The notes beneath the pieces are model-generated. The model saw only the letters and a program-made list of their open reading frames with translations, was not told where the DNA came from and did no database searches. A stretch of DNA of 42,474 nt from an uncultured Comamonadaceae bacterium. GTDB lineage: Bacteria; Pseudomonadota; Gammaproteobacteria; Burkholderiales; Burkholderiaceae. The translations under genes and the position numbers were made by a program. Below are positions 29,579 through 39,029 of this stretch, one piece after another. Location of the stretch: contig CAMLSD010000034.1 of the NCBI GenBank assembly GCA_946482595.1, positions 1-42,474 of the forward strand. The letters are read 5' to 3'. Position 1 is the stretch's first letter, and each line of letters starts with the position of its first letter.

Positions 29579-30898
29579 ATGCGCTTTCTGAGCATCGATC
29601 AGGAACTGACGCGCAACTCCTACTACGCCGCCACGGCGCGGCGCGAACAGCACTTTCCCGCCCTGCAGGGCGATACCGACGCCGACGTGGCCATCGTCGG
29701 CGGCGGGCTGGCCGGCCTGTCGGCCGCGATCGAACTGGCTGATCGAGGCTTCAGCGTGGTGCTGCTGGAAGCGCGCCAGGTCGGCTGGGGGGCGTCGGGG
29801 CGCAATGGCGGCCAGGCCATCGCCGGGCTGGCCTGCGACCAGGACGAGATCGAGCGCCAACTGGGGCTGGACGAGGCACGCCGCGTGTGGGGCATGACGA
29901 TCGAGGCACTCGACCTGATCGTGCAGCGTTGCCAGCGGTTTGCGATCGACTGCGACTGGCAGCCGGGTTATCTGGGGCTGGCCGTCAATGAGCGCAAGGC
30001 GCGTGATCTGCGCGCCTGGCATGAGCGCATGGTCAATGCCTATGGCTACGCGCTCGATTGGATCGACCCTCAGGACATGCCACGCTGGATCGACAGCCCG
30101 CGTTTCCACAGTGGCGTCCACGACGCGCGCTCGGGTCACCTGCATCCGCTGAAGTACAGCCTGGGCCTCGCATGGGCTGCGGCCGGGCTGGGCGTGCGCA
30201 TCCACGAGGACACGGCGGTCACCGGCATGACCCCCGGTGCGCGCGTGCGACTTCAGACCGCCACGGGCAGCGTGACGGCATCGCAGGTGCTGCTGGCCGG
30301 CAATGTCTATCTGCAGGGGGTGGCCCGGCAGCTCGAGCCGCGCATCATGCCGGTGGGCACCTATATCGTGTGCTCTCGCCCGCTCGACCCGGGCCTGTGC
30401 GACTCCCTCATTCCCAGCCGCTCGGCAGTGTGCGACACCAACTTCGTGCTCGACTACTTCCGCCCCACGGCAGACCACCGCATGCTGTACGGCGGGCGCG
30501 TGAGCTACAGCACCGCCACGCCACGCGACCTGGTGGCCAGCATGCACAAGCGCATGCGCACCACTTTCCCGCAGCTCGCGCGCACCGAGCTTGAGTACGC
30601 CTGGGGCGGCTTTGTCGACATCTCCATGAACCGGGCGCCCGATTTCGGGCGCCTGCCCCCGGACGGTGCATCACGGGCGCACCATGACAACGTCTATTAC
30701 CTGCAGGGCTTCTCGGGCCATGGTCTGGCGCTGACCGGCCTGGCCGGCAAGCTCGTCGCCGAGGCCATGGACGGCGACGCGCGTCGGTTCGACACCTTCG
30801 CGCGGCTGAAGCATCGCCCCTTCCCCGGCGGGCGCCTGCTGCGCACGCCGGCCCTGGTCCTGGGCATGGCGTACTACCGATTGAGGGATGTGCTGTGA
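29579..30898 (+). CDS. puuB: Gamma-glutamylputrescine oxidase-like FAD enzyme (439 aa)
   Basis: DAO-family flavoprotein with the FAD dinucleotide motif VAIVGGGLAGLSAAIELA at about residues 37-54, followed by the ARQVGWGASGRNGGQ block seen in PuuB and related amine oxidases. C-terminal FSGHGLALTGLAGKLVAEA closes the flavin site. In the Puu route it oxidises gamma-glutamylputrescine to the aldehyde. The call is strengthened by puuD, puuA and puuC in the same locus. Confidence 0.87.
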   Translation: MRFLSIDQELTRNSYYAATARREQHFPALQGDTDADVAIVGGGLAGLSAAIELADRGFSVVLLEARQVGWGASGRNGGQAIAGLACDQDEIERQLGLDEARRVWGMTIEALDLIVQRCQRFAIDCDWQPGYLGLAVNERKARDLRAWHERMVNAYGYALDWIDPQDMPRWIDSPRFHSGVHDARSGHLHPLKYSLGLAWAAAGLGVRIHEDTAVTGMTPGARVRLQTATGSVTASQVLLAGNVYLQGVARQLEPRIMPVGTYIVCSRPLDPGLCDSLIPSRSAVCDTNFVLDYFRPTADHRMLYGGRVSYSTATPRDLVASMHKRMRTTFPQLARTELEYAWGGFVDISMNRAPDFGRLPPDGASRAHHDNVYYLQGFSGHGLALTGLAGKLVAEAMDGDARRFDTFARLKHRPFPGGRLLRTPALVLGMAYYRLRDVL

Positions 30899-31078
30899 CG
30901 GCCCTTGATCCACCCGGCTTCGATCGCGGGTATGCCCCAACTGTCACGGCGTTGACTTCGGCATGTGCTTTGGCACACTGCTTGCACGAAGGTTGATGCG
31001 CAACCTTTGACCAGCACCAGTAAGCCCAGTGCGTTGTTGTCGAAAGACCGGGGTTAAGAACCCGACGCAGCAAGCCCA
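30899..31078 (+). promoter_or_regulatory. Leader region upstream of puuD
   Basis: 180 bp without a gene. It carries a sigma-54 promoter (30970-30986), a 7-bp inverted repeat AAGGTTG-N5-CAACCTT at 30989-31007 that spans the expected transcription start, and a small hairpin GGGTT-AAG-AACCC at 31051-31063. The last two could be operator or 5'-UTR structures. Confidence 0.6.
30970..30986 (+). promoter_or_regulatory. Sigma-54 promoter upstream of puuD
   Basis: TTGGCACACTGCTTGCA fits the consensus TTGGCAC-N5-TTGCA. The -24 GG (30972-30973) and -12 GC (30984-30985) are separated by exactly 10 bp. Transcription should start near 30996. I found no clear NtrC enhancer pair nearby. Confidence 0.85.
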
Positions 31079-31873
31079 ATGAGCACCAATCATTCGTCCA
31101 CGAACCCGAACCGCCCTGTGGTCCTGGTTCCCGCCTGCAACAAGATGCTTGGACACCATCCTTTCCATGTTGCCGGCAAGAAGTACATCGACGCCGTGAG
31201 ACTGGCCGGATGCCTGCCGCTGGTGGTGCCTGCGGCTTCACCGCACGAGGTCGATGAACTCCTCGATCTGGCCGACGGTGTGCTCCTCACCGGCTCAGCC
31301 TCCAATGTGCACCCCGGCCACTTCGGCGAAGACGTGCATGACCCGGCCCTGCCGCTCGACCCGGCGCGTGACGACTGGACCCTGCCGCTGATCCGCCAGA
31401 CGCTGGCGCGGCACATGCCGCTGTTCGGCATCTGCCGGGGCTTCCAGGAAACCAATGTCGCGCTCGGTGGCTCGCTGCATCAGGCCGTCCAGGAACAGCC
31501 CGGCAAGCACGACCATCGTGCGCGCGACGCTGACCCGGTCCACGTGCAGTACGGCCTGGCCCATCCAGTGCACGTCGAGGCTGGCGGTGTGCTGGAGTCG
31601 GTGCTCGGCCCAGGCGAGTTCCGCGTCAACAGCGTTCACGGCCAGGGCGTCAACCGGCTGGCGGACGGCCTGCGTGTCGAGGCAACCGCACCCGATGGCC
31701 TGATCGAGGCATTCTCGGACCCCCGCTCGCGCAACTTCAATCTGTGCGTGCAATGGCACCCCGAATGGCAGGCACACGACAATCCGGTGTCGCGCAAGCT
31801 GCTCGAGGCCTTCGGCCGCGCCTGCATGGCCTATCGCAACGACCGCGACCGCCACAAGGACCCGGAGACCTAG
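31079..31873 (+). CDS. puuD: Gamma-glutamyl-GABA hydrolase-like (264 aa)
   Basis: Class I glutamine amidotransferase-like C26 peptidase. The nucleophile is Cys119 in FGICRGFQE, with His227 and Glu229 in QWHPEW. It would split gamma-glutamyl-GABA into glutamate and GABA, the last step of the Puu route. Length is typical. The ribosome site before ATG 31079 is weak. It is the first gene after the sigma-54 promoter and lies 90 nt before puuA. Confidence 0.9.
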   Translation: MSTNHSSTNPNRPVVLVPACNKMLGHHPFHVAGKKYIDAVRLAGCLPLVVPAASPHEVDELLDLADGVLLTGSASNVHPGHFGEDVHDPALPLDPARDDWTLPLIRQTLARHMPLFGICRGFQETNVALGGSLHQAVQEQPGKHDHRARDADPVHVQYGLAHPVHVEAGGVLESVLGPGEFRVNSVHGQGVNRLADGLRVEATAPDGLIEAFSDPRSRNFNLCVQWHPEWQAHDNPVSRKLLEAFGRACMAYRNDRDRHKDPET

Positions 31874-31963
31874 CTGCGCCCGCCATCAACCCGACAGCCG
31901 AGACGCAATCATTGCAACGCCACCCTGCCGCATACGCCGCAGAGGGCACAAGGAAAGGGATGT

Positions 31964-33328
31964 ATGGTGGTACGAGACAACTTCACATTCAGCGAGCTCG
32001 AGCAATGGCTCAACGAGCGCCGCGTGACCGAGATCGAGTGCCTCGTGCCCGATCTCACGGGCGTGGCGCGCGGCAAGATCCTGCCGCGCGAGAAGTTCAC
32101 TGAAGACCGAGGCATGCGGCTGCCCGAGGCCATCGTGGCCATCGGCGTGACCGGCGAGTTCCCTGAAGAGGGCCCCTACTACGACGTGATCACACCGACC
32201 GACCGCGACATGCATCTGCGGCCCGACCCGACCACGGTGCGCATCGTGCCCTGGGCCACCGATCCGACCGCGCAGGTCATCCATGACTGCTTCAACCGCG
32301 ACGGCGAGCTGATCCCGTACGCACCGCGCTCGGTGCTGCGCCGCGTATGCGACCTGTATGCCGCCGAAGGCTGGTCGCCGGTGGTGGCGCCGGAGCTGGA
32401 GTTCTACCTGATCGAGCGCAGCACCGACCCGAACCAGCCGCTGCGCCCCCCGCGCGGACGCAGCGGGCGGGCCGAGACCTCGCGCCAGGCCTACTCGATC
32501 GACGCGGTCAACGAGTTCGACCCGCTGTTCGAGGACATCTACGCCTACTGCGAGAAGATGGAGCTCAACGTCGACACGCTGATCCACGAGGTCGGCGCCG
32601 GGCAGATGGAGATCAACTTCTTCCATGACCACCCGCTCGGGCTGGCCGACGAAGTGTTCTTCTTCAAGCGCACGATCCGCGAGGCGGCACTGCGTCACGA
32701 GATGTATGCCACCTTCATGGCCAAGCCGATGGCCAACGAGCCGGGCAGTGCGATGCACGTTCACCAGAGCGTGGTCGACAAGGCCGGTCGCAACATCTTC
32801 AGCAATGCCGACGGCACGCCGTCCCAGGAGTTCTTCTGGTACATCGGCGGGCTGCAACGCTACATTCCTGCGGCGATGGCGCTGTTTGCGCCCTACGTCA
32901 ATTCCTACCGCCGGCTGGCCCGCTCCACCGCGGCCCCGATCAACATCCAGTGGGGCACCGACAACCGCACGGTGGGCATCCGCTCGCCGGTGGCCGGGCC
33001 GGCGGCGCGGCGCATCGAGAACCGCGTCATCGGCGCTGACGCCAACCCCTACGTCGCGCTGGCCGCCACGCTGGCCTGTGGCTACCTGGGCATCAAGAAG
33101 CGCATCGACCCCACGCCGGAATGCAAGGGTGACGCCTACCTGGGCGAATACAGCCTGCCGCGCAGCCTGGGCGAGGCGCTGTTGCTGCTCAAGGGCGAGA
33201 CCGACCTGCACGAAGCGCTGGGTCGCGAATTCATCACTGTGTACACCGAGATCAAGGAAATCGAGCACGAGGAGTTCATGAAGGTGATCTCCCCCTGGGA
33301 GCGCGAACACCTGCTGCTGCATGTGTGA
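31964..33328 (+). CDS. puuA: Gamma-glutamylputrescine synthetase-like, glutamine synthetase family (454 aa)
   Basis: Glutamine-synthetase fold: N-terminal beta-grasp, then PELEFYL, HEVGAGQMEINF, SAMHVHQSV and RSPVAGPAARRIENRVIGADANPY. The catalytic metal and ATP residues are retained. Sequence style and neighbours favour PuuA, which joins glutamate to putrescine with ATP, over true GlnA (no adenylylation-loop Tyr context). ATG 31964 has AGGAAAGG upstream. Confidence 0.9.
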   Translation: MVVRDNFTFSELEQWLNERRVTEIECLVPDLTGVARGKILPREKFTEDRGMRLPEAIVAIGVTGEFPEEGPYYDVITPTDRDMHLRPDPTTVRIVPWATDPTAQVIHDCFNRDGELIPYAPRSVLRRVCDLYAAEGWSPVVAPELEFYLIERSTDPNQPLRPPRGRSGRAETSRQAYSIDAVNEFDPLFEDIYAYCEKMELNVDTLIHEVGAGQMEINFFHDHPLGLADEVFFFKRTIREAALRHEMYATFMAKPMANEPGSAMHVHQSVVDKAGRNIFSNADGTPSQEFFWYIGGLQRYIPAAMALFAPYVNSYRRLARSTAAPINIQWGTDNRTVGIRSPVAGPAARRIENRVIGADANPYVALAATLACGYLGIKKRIDPTPECKGDAYLGEYSLPRSLGEALLLLKGETDLHEALGREFITVYTEIKEIEHEEFMKVISPWEREHLLLHV

Positions 33329-33380
33329 TGCAGCGCCCAGCGCCCTCGCCCCCCTTGAGCACCACTGATCGGAGACTCCC

Positions 33381-34802
33381 ATGAACGCCGTCACGGCCGC
33401 AGGCAGCGGCCCCAGCGCAGGCCAGATCGCCGAGCGCACCACCCAGCAATGGCAGCAGGCCGACGCGGCCCATTTCCTGCACCCTTTCACCGATTTCCAG
33501 GGCCTCGCACGCAAGGGCTCTCGCATCATCACCCGCGCCGAAGGCATCTACCTCTGGGACAGCGACGGCCACAAGATCCTCGACGCGATGTCGGGCCTGT
33601 GGTGCGTGAACGTCGGCTACGGCCGGCAGGAGCTGATCGACGCTGCCACGCACCAGCTCAAGGAGCTGCCCTTCTACAACGCCTTCTTCCAGACGGCCAC
33701 GCCACCGGCCATCGAGCTGGCCGAGCTGCTGGCCGAGGTCACGCCGCCGCAGTTCAAGCACGTGTTTTTCGCGGGCTCGGGCTCGGAGGGGAACGACACC
33801 GTGGTGCGCATGGTGCGCCGCTACTGGGATCTGCTGGGCCAGCCCGAACGCCAGGTGATCATCAGCCGCAAGAACGGCTACCACGGCTCCACGATGGCCG
33901 GCGCTTCACTGGGGGGCATGGCCGGCATGCATGCGCAGGGCGGCCTGCCGATCCCGGGGATCGTGCACATCGAACAACCGTACTGGCATGAACTGGGCCG
34001 TCACATGAGCCGTGACGACTTCGGCCGGCTGGCCGCGAGCTGGCTCGAGGACAAGATCCTCACGGTCGGCGCCGACAAGGTGGCCGCCTTCATCGGCGAG
34101 CCGGTCCAGGGTGCCGGCGGCGTGATCATTCCGCCCGACACCTACTGGCCCGAGATCCAGCGCATCTGCGACAAGTACGGCATCCTGCTCGTGTCCGACG
34201 AGGTCATCTGCGGCTTCGGGCGCACGGGGCAGTGGTTCGGCTGCGAGCGCTTCGGCACCCGCCCCGACCTGATGACCTTCGCCAAGGGCGTGACCTCGGG
34301 CTACATCCCGCTGGGCGGCGTGATGGTCGGCGACCGAGTGGCCGACGTGCTGATCGGCCAGGGCGGCGAGTTCACTCATGGCTACACCTACTCGGGCCAT
34401 CCGGTGGCCTGTGCGGTGGCCCTGGCCAACATCCGGCTGATCCAGCGTGAACATCTGGTCGAGCGTGTGCGCGATGACATCGGCCCGTATCTTGCTCAGT
34501 GTTTCGAGACCCTGAAGGACCACCCGCTCGTGGGCGACGCCCAGACCTGCGGAATGATGGGTGCGGTGCTGCTCGTCAAGGACAAGGCCACCGGCGTGCA
34601 CTTCCCGGAGTCGCTCGAAGTCGGCATGGTGTGCCGCGGACATTGTTTTGCCAACGGGCTGATCATGCGTGCGGTCGGCGACCGCATGATCATTGCGCCC
34701 CCGCTGGTGATGACACGCGCGCAGATCGACGAGATGATGGTGCTGATCCGCCGATGCCTGGACCTGACCTGGGCAGACGCGCAAAACAATGGCTGGCTGT
34801 GA
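33381..34802 (+). CDS. spuC: Putrescine (SpuC-like) aminotransferase, class III (473 aa)
   Basis: Class III PLP enzyme with Lys302 (TFAKGVTSGYIPLGG) and Asp273 (VSDEVICGFGRTG). HFLHPFTDFQ near the N-terminus and the GIYLWDSDGHKILDAMSGLWCVNVGYGR block resemble Pseudomonas SpuC, which moves the putrescine amino group to pyruvate. This would give a glutamylation-free route alongside Puu. It directly precedes the importer genes. Confidence 0.87.
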   Translation: MNAVTAAGSGPSAGQIAERTTQQWQQADAAHFLHPFTDFQGLARKGSRIITRAEGIYLWDSDGHKILDAMSGLWCVNVGYGRQELIDAATHQLKELPFYNAFFQTATPPAIELAELLAEVTPPQFKHVFFAGSGSEGNDTVVRMVRRYWDLLGQPERQVIISRKNGYHGSTMAGASLGGMAGMHAQGGLPIPGIVHIEQPYWHELGRHMSRDDFGRLAASWLEDKILTVGADKVAAFIGEPVQGAGGVIIPPDTYWPEIQRICDKYGILLVSDEVICGFGRTGQWFGCERFGTRPDLMTFAKGVTSGYIPLGGVMVGDRVADVLIGQGGEFTHGYTYSGHPVACAVALANIRLIQREHLVERVRDDIGPYLAQCFETLKDHPLVGDAQTCGMMGAVLLVKDKATGVHFPESLEVGMVCRGHCFANGLIMRAVGDRMIIAPPLVMTRAQIDEMMVLIRRCLDLTWADAQNNGWL

Positions 34803-34861
34803 CCCGTTCTGCCCCAAAGGCTCCTTTTGCCAATCCTGAATCTGAACTCGGAGGTTCGAAG

Positions 34862-36001
34862 ATGAAGCTGATGTCGTTCCGGTCTTGCTCCCGCCGCACC
34901 GCCGGCGCCCTGGGCACGCTCGCCCTGGCCTGCGCTGCGCTCGGTCCGCAGGCCGCGCTGGCGCAGGAGGAGGAAAAGGTCCTCAATGTGTACAACTGGT
35001 CCGACTACATCGCCGAGGACACCCTCGCGAACTTCGAGAAGGAAACCGGCATCAAGGTCCGGTACGACAACTTCGACAACAACGAGATCGTCCACGCCAA
35101 GCTGGTGGCCGGCAAGACCGGCTACGACGTTGTCGTGCCCTCGTCCTACTGGGCCAAGCTGCAGGCCGACGGCGGGCTGCTGCAGAAGATCGACAAGTCC
35201 AAGATTCCCAACCTGAAGAACCTCGACCCGGCGCTGCAGGAGCAGCTTGCCAAGCTCGACCCGGGCAACCAGTTCCAGGTGAACTGGCTGTGGGGCTTCA
35301 CCACGATCGGCATCAACGTCGACAAGGTCAAGGCCGCGCTGGGCACCATGCCCATGCCCGACAACGCCTGGGACCTGGTGTTCAAGCCCGAGTACATCTC
35401 CAAGCTCAAGTCCTGCGGGGTGAGCTTCCTGGATTCAGCGACCGAAGTCATCCCGGCTGCCCTGCACTACCTGGGCAAGCCGGCCTACAGCCGCAGCCAG
35501 GCCGACTACCAGGGCGTGGCACCGCTGCTCAAGTCGGTGCGGCCGTACGTCACGCTGTTCAGCTCGTCGGGCTACATCAACGACATGGCCAACGGCTCGA
35601 TCTGCCTGGCGCTGGGCTGGTCGGGCGACATCAACATTGCCCGCCAGCGTGCGATCGACGGCAAGACCGGCCAGAAGATCGAAGCGCTCATTCCCAAGAC
35701 GGGCGGCCTGCTGTTCTTCGACGTGATGGTCATCCCGGCCGACGCACCACACCCGAACAACGCGCACAAGTTCATCAACTACATCCTGCGCCCGGAAGTG
35801 CATGCGAGCCTGACCAACAAGGTCTTCTATGCCAACCCCAACAAGGAGTCGCGCAAGTTCGTGAAGCCCGAGGTGGCGAACAACCCCACGGTGTTCCCGA
35901 GCGATGCCGACATGAAAAAGATGTCCGCGCCCGATGCGCTGAGCAACGACATCTGCCGGACCATCACGCGCCTGTTCACGTCCTTCAAGACCGGCCTGTG
36001 A
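34862..36001 (+). CDS. potF: Polyamine-binding periplasmic protein (379 aa)
   Basis: Solute-binding protein of a spermidine/putrescine ABC importer. Signal peptide ends at ALA (residue 34). Mature start VLNVYNWSDYIAEDTLANFEKETGIKV is the PotF/SpuD hallmark, with later VVVPSSYWAKL and the GWSGDINIARQRA ligand loop. ATG 34862 has GGAGG about 7 nt upstream. PotF (putrescine) and SpuE/PotD (spermidine) cannot be separated by eye. Confidence 0.9.
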   Translation: MKLMSFRSCSRRTAGALGTLALACAALGPQAALAQEEEKVLNVYNWSDYIAEDTLANFEKETGIKVRYDNFDNNEIVHAKLVAGKTGYDVVVPSSYWAKLQADGGLLQKIDKSKIPNLKNLDPALQEQLAKLDPGNQFQVNWLWGFTTIGINVDKVKAALGTMPMPDNAWDLVFKPEYISKLKSCGVSFLDSATEVIPAALHYLGKPAYSRSQADYQGVAPLLKSVRPYVTLFSSSGYINDMANGSICLALGWSGDINIARQRAIDGKTGQKIEALIPKTGGLLFFDVMVIPADAPHPNNAHKFINYILRPEVHASLTNKVFYANPNKESRKFVKPEVANNPTVFPSDADMKKMSAPDALSNDICRTITRLFTSFKTGL

Positions 36002-36049
36002 GCTGAGCCCGGGCACAAGAGCAACGCACCCGAACCGGAGGGGGGGAAG

Positions 36050-37147
36050 ATGGTGCAAACCGAGGGGCAGGCCTACCTGCAGATCCGCGACGTCGTGAAG
36101 GACTTCAACGGCGTCAAGGCGGTCAACAACGTCAGCATCGACATCGCCAAGGGCGAGATCTTTGCGCTGCTCGGATCGTCCGGGTGCGGCAAGACCACGC
36201 TGCTGCGCATGCTGGCCGGGTTCGAGACGCCCACTTCGGGGCGCATCGTGCTCGATGGCCGCGATCTCGGTGACCTGCCCCCGTACGAACGGCCCATCAA
36301 CATGATGTTCCAGTCGTACGCGCTGTTCCCCCACCTCACCGTCTGGGACAACATCGCCTTCGGCCTGCGTCGCGACGGCCTGCCGCGCGCGGCGATCGAA
36401 GAGCGGGTCGAGGCCATGCTCAAGCTCGTTCAGCTCGGCAAGTTCGCCCGGCGCAAGCCCCATCAGCTCTCCGGCGGCCAGCAGCAGCGTGTGGCGCTGG
36501 CGCGCAGCCTGGCCAAGCGCCCGCAGCTGCTGCTGCTCGACGAACCGTTGGGGGCGCTGGACAAGAAGCTGCGCGAGCAGACCCAGATCGAACTGGTCAA
36601 CATCATCGAAGAGGTCGGGGTCACCTGCGTGATGGTCACCCACGACCAGGAAGAAGCCATGACCATGGCCTCGCGCATCGCGGTGATGAGCGAAGGCCGC
36701 CTGCTGCAGGTGGGCGCACCGGGCGACATCTACGAGACCCCGGCCACCCGCTTCGTCGCCGACTTCATCGGCAATGTGAATCTGGTCGACGGCACACTCG
36801 CACAGGACCACCCCGACCACGTGGTGATCGAATGCCAGGACATGACCCACTACGTCGGCCATGGCATCACCGGAACCGAGGGCATGCCGGTGACCGTGGC
36901 GCTTCGCCCCGAGAAGATCCGGCTCACCCGCCAGGAGCCGACCGGCACCTACAACAAGGCCCGCGGGAAGGTGCGTGACCTCTCCTATTTCGGCAGCTAC
37001 ACCGTCTACCACCTGCAGCTGCCCGGCGGACAGGTGCTGAAGGTCAGTCAGAGCAACATCGAGCGGCACCCCGAGGACGTGCTCACCTGGGACGACGAAG
37101 CCTGGGCGCACTGGTCCGATTCGGCCCAGGTCGTGCTCACCCAGTAG
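36050..37147 (+). CDS. potG: Polyamine ABC importer ATPase (365 aa)
   Basis: ABC ATPase with Walker A GSSGCGKT at residues 42-49, signature LSGGQQQR at 140-147, Walker B LLLLDEP at 160-166, and a C-terminal TOBE-like domain. It powers uptake with the binding protein and permeases on either side. PotG/PotA family. Confidence 0.92.
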   Translation: MVQTEGQAYLQIRDVVKDFNGVKAVNNVSIDIAKGEIFALLGSSGCGKTTLLRMLAGFETPTSGRIVLDGRDLGDLPPYERPINMMFQSYALFPHLTVWDNIAFGLRRDGLPRAAIEERVEAMLKLVQLGKFARRKPHQLSGGQQQRVALARSLAKRPQLLLLDEPLGALDKKLREQTQIELVNIIEEVGVTCVMVTHDQEEAMTMASRIAVMSEGRLLQVGAPGDIYETPATRFVADFIGNVNLVDGTLAQDHPDHVVIECQDMTHYVGHGITGTEGMPVTVALRPEKIRLTRQEPTGTYNKARGKVRDLSYFGSYTVYHLQLPGGQVLKVSQSNIERHPEDVLTWDDEAWAHWSDSAQVVLTQ

Positions 37148-37170
37148 GCCCCGGACCACAGGCTCGCCCC

Positions 37171-38118
37171 ATGGATTCCTCAACGCCCACCCGCCCCCGC
37201 CGCACCGCCTCGCCCTGGTGGCGCGGTCGCACCGCCGTGATCGGCATCCCGTATGTGTGGCTGCTGGTGTTTTTCCTGCTGCCCTTCCTGATCGTGCTGC
37301 GCATCAGCGTGGCCGAGATGGAAACCGTGGTCATCAAGGACCTCGTCACGCTGCAGGAGGGGGTGCTGCAGGTCACGATCAAGCTCGGCAACTACCTGTT
37401 CATCACGCAGGACGACCTGTACTTCCGCACCTACCTGAACAGCGTGAAGTACGCCGCGGTCACCACGGTGCTGTGCCTGCTGATCGGCTACCCCTTCGCC
37501 TACTTCATGGCGCGTGCGCGCAGTTCGCTGCAGCCGGCCCTGCTGATGCTGGTGATGCTGCCGTTCTGGACCTCCTTCCTGCTGCGCGTGTATGCGTGGA
37601 AAGGCCTGCTCGGCGAACAGGGCTGGGTGGCCGAGGCCATGATCGCCGTCGGCCTGGACCAGGTGCTGGCCGCCGGCGGCCTGATCGCCACGCCGGGCAA
37701 GCTGCTGAACACGCCGTTTTCGCTGGTGGTGGGCATGGTCTACACCTACCTGCCCTTCATGATCCTGCCGCTGTACGGCAACCTGGCCAAGATGGACGTG
37801 CGGCTGCTCGAGGCCGCCACCGACCTTGGCGCCACGCCCTGGGTGGCCTTCTGGAAGGTCACCGTGCCGCTGTCCAAGGCCGGCATCATCGCGGGCAGCA
37901 TGCTGGTGTTCATTCCGTGCGTCGGTGAGTTCGTCATCCCCGAACTGCTGGGCGGGCCGCAGACGCTGATGATCGGGCGGGTGCTGTGGGACGAGTTCTT
38001 CAGCAACAACGACTGGCCGATGGCGTCGAGCGTGGCCGTGGTGATGATCCTGCTGATCATCGTGCCGCTGGCCATCTTCAGCCGCTATCAGGCCCAGGCA
38101 CAGGAGGGCAGCCGATGA
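37171..38118 (+). CDS. potH: Polyamine ABC importer permease 1 (315 aa)
   Basis: Inner-membrane permease with about six TM helices starting at IGIPYVWLLVFFLLPFLIVL, and an EAA loop (LLEAATDLGATPWVAFWKVTVPL) that docks to the ATPase. Its stop overlaps the start of the next permease by 4 nt. Confidence 0.92.
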   Translation: MDSSTPTRPRRTASPWWRGRTAVIGIPYVWLLVFFLLPFLIVLRISVAEMETVVIKDLVTLQEGVLQVTIKLGNYLFITQDDLYFRTYLNSVKYAAVTTVLCLLIGYPFAYFMARARSSLQPALLMLVMLPFWTSFLLRVYAWKGLLGEQGWVAEAMIAVGLDQVLAAGGLIATPGKLLNTPFSLVVGMVYTYLPFMILPLYGNLAKMDVRLLEAATDLGATPWVAFWKVTVPLSKAGIIAGSMLVFIPCVGEFVIPELLGGPQTLMIGRVLWDEFFSNNDWPMASSVAVVMILLIIVPLAIFSRYQAQAQEGSR

Positions 38119-38972
38119 GCCGCGCGATCTTCGGCCCGCGTGCCGGGCGCAGCGTGGCCCGCACCTGGCTGTTCCTGGGCTATGCCTTCCTGTACCTGCC
38201 GATCGTGACGCTGGTGGTGTACTCGTTCAACGACTCGCCGCTGCCCAGCGTGTGGGGCGGCTTCACGCTCAAGTGGTATGCCGCCCTCACCCAGGACCGC
38301 GAGATGCTCGCCGGCCTGTGGCTGTCGCTGAAGATTGCCTTCTTCACCGCCTGCGCCTCGGTGGTGCTGGGCACGTTGGCGGCCTTTGCGCTGGTCAAGT
38401 ACCGGCGCTTCACCGGCCGCACGATCTTCTCCGGGATGGTCAGCGCGCCGCTGGTGATGCCCGAGGTGATCGTGGGCCTGTCGCTGCTGCTGATGCTGGT
38501 GTCGCTGCAGCGGCTGACCGGGTTCCCCGAACGCGGCATGCTGACCATCTGGCTCGGTCACGTGCTGCTGGGCATGGCCTACGCGACCGTGGTCGTGCAG
38601 GCCCGCCTTCAGGACCTGAACCCCCAGCTCGAAGAGGCTGCCATGGACCTGGGCGCACGCCCGGGCCAGGTGTTCGTGCTTGTGACGCTGCCGATGATCC
38701 TGCAGTCGCTGATGTCGGCCTGGCTGCTGACCTTCACGCTGTCGCTGGACGACGTCGTGCTGTCGGCCTTCCTGTCCGGACCGGGCGCCACCACGATGCC
38801 GCTGGTGATCTTCTCGCGGGCCCGCCTGGGGCTCAACCCGAGCGTGAACGCCGTGGCCACCGTGATCATCGTGCTGGTGTCCATCGGTGTGGTGGTCACC
38901 AGCTACCTGATCGCCCGCGCCGAACGAGAACGGCTCAAAGAAATGTCTGCCGCGCAGCGTGCCACCGGATGA
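38115..38972 (+). CDS. potI: Polyamine ABC importer permease 2 (285 aa)
   Basis: Second permease with about six TM helices and the EAA-loop LEEAAMDLGARPGQVFVLVTLPM. ATG 38115 sits in an ATGA overlap with potH. Sequence TFTLSLDDVVLSAFLSGPG is typical of PotC/PotI. Confidence 0.92.
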   Translation: MSRAIFGPRAGRSVARTWLFLGYAFLYLPIVTLVVYSFNDSPLPSVWGGFTLKWYAALTQDREMLAGLWLSLKIAFFTACASVVLGTLAAFALVKYRRFTGRTIFSGMVSAPLVMPEVIVGLSLLLMLVSLQRLTGFPERGMLTIWLGHVLLGMAYATVVVQARLQDLNPQLEEAAMDLGARPGQVFVLVTLPMILQSLMSAWLLTFTLSLDDVVLSAFLSGPGATTMPLVIFSRARLGLNPSVNAVATVIIVLVSIGVVVTSYLIARAERERLKEMSAAQRATG

Positions 38973-39029
38973 GCCGCGCGCCGCACGCCCCCAACACCCG
39001 ACCCGACCTTGCCTGAGGAGAAACCACCC

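Noticed and set aside
30665..30683. GGTGC-N9-GCACC as a possible NtrC site
   Set aside because: The arms are in the opposite order to the NtrC consensus and lie inside puuB.
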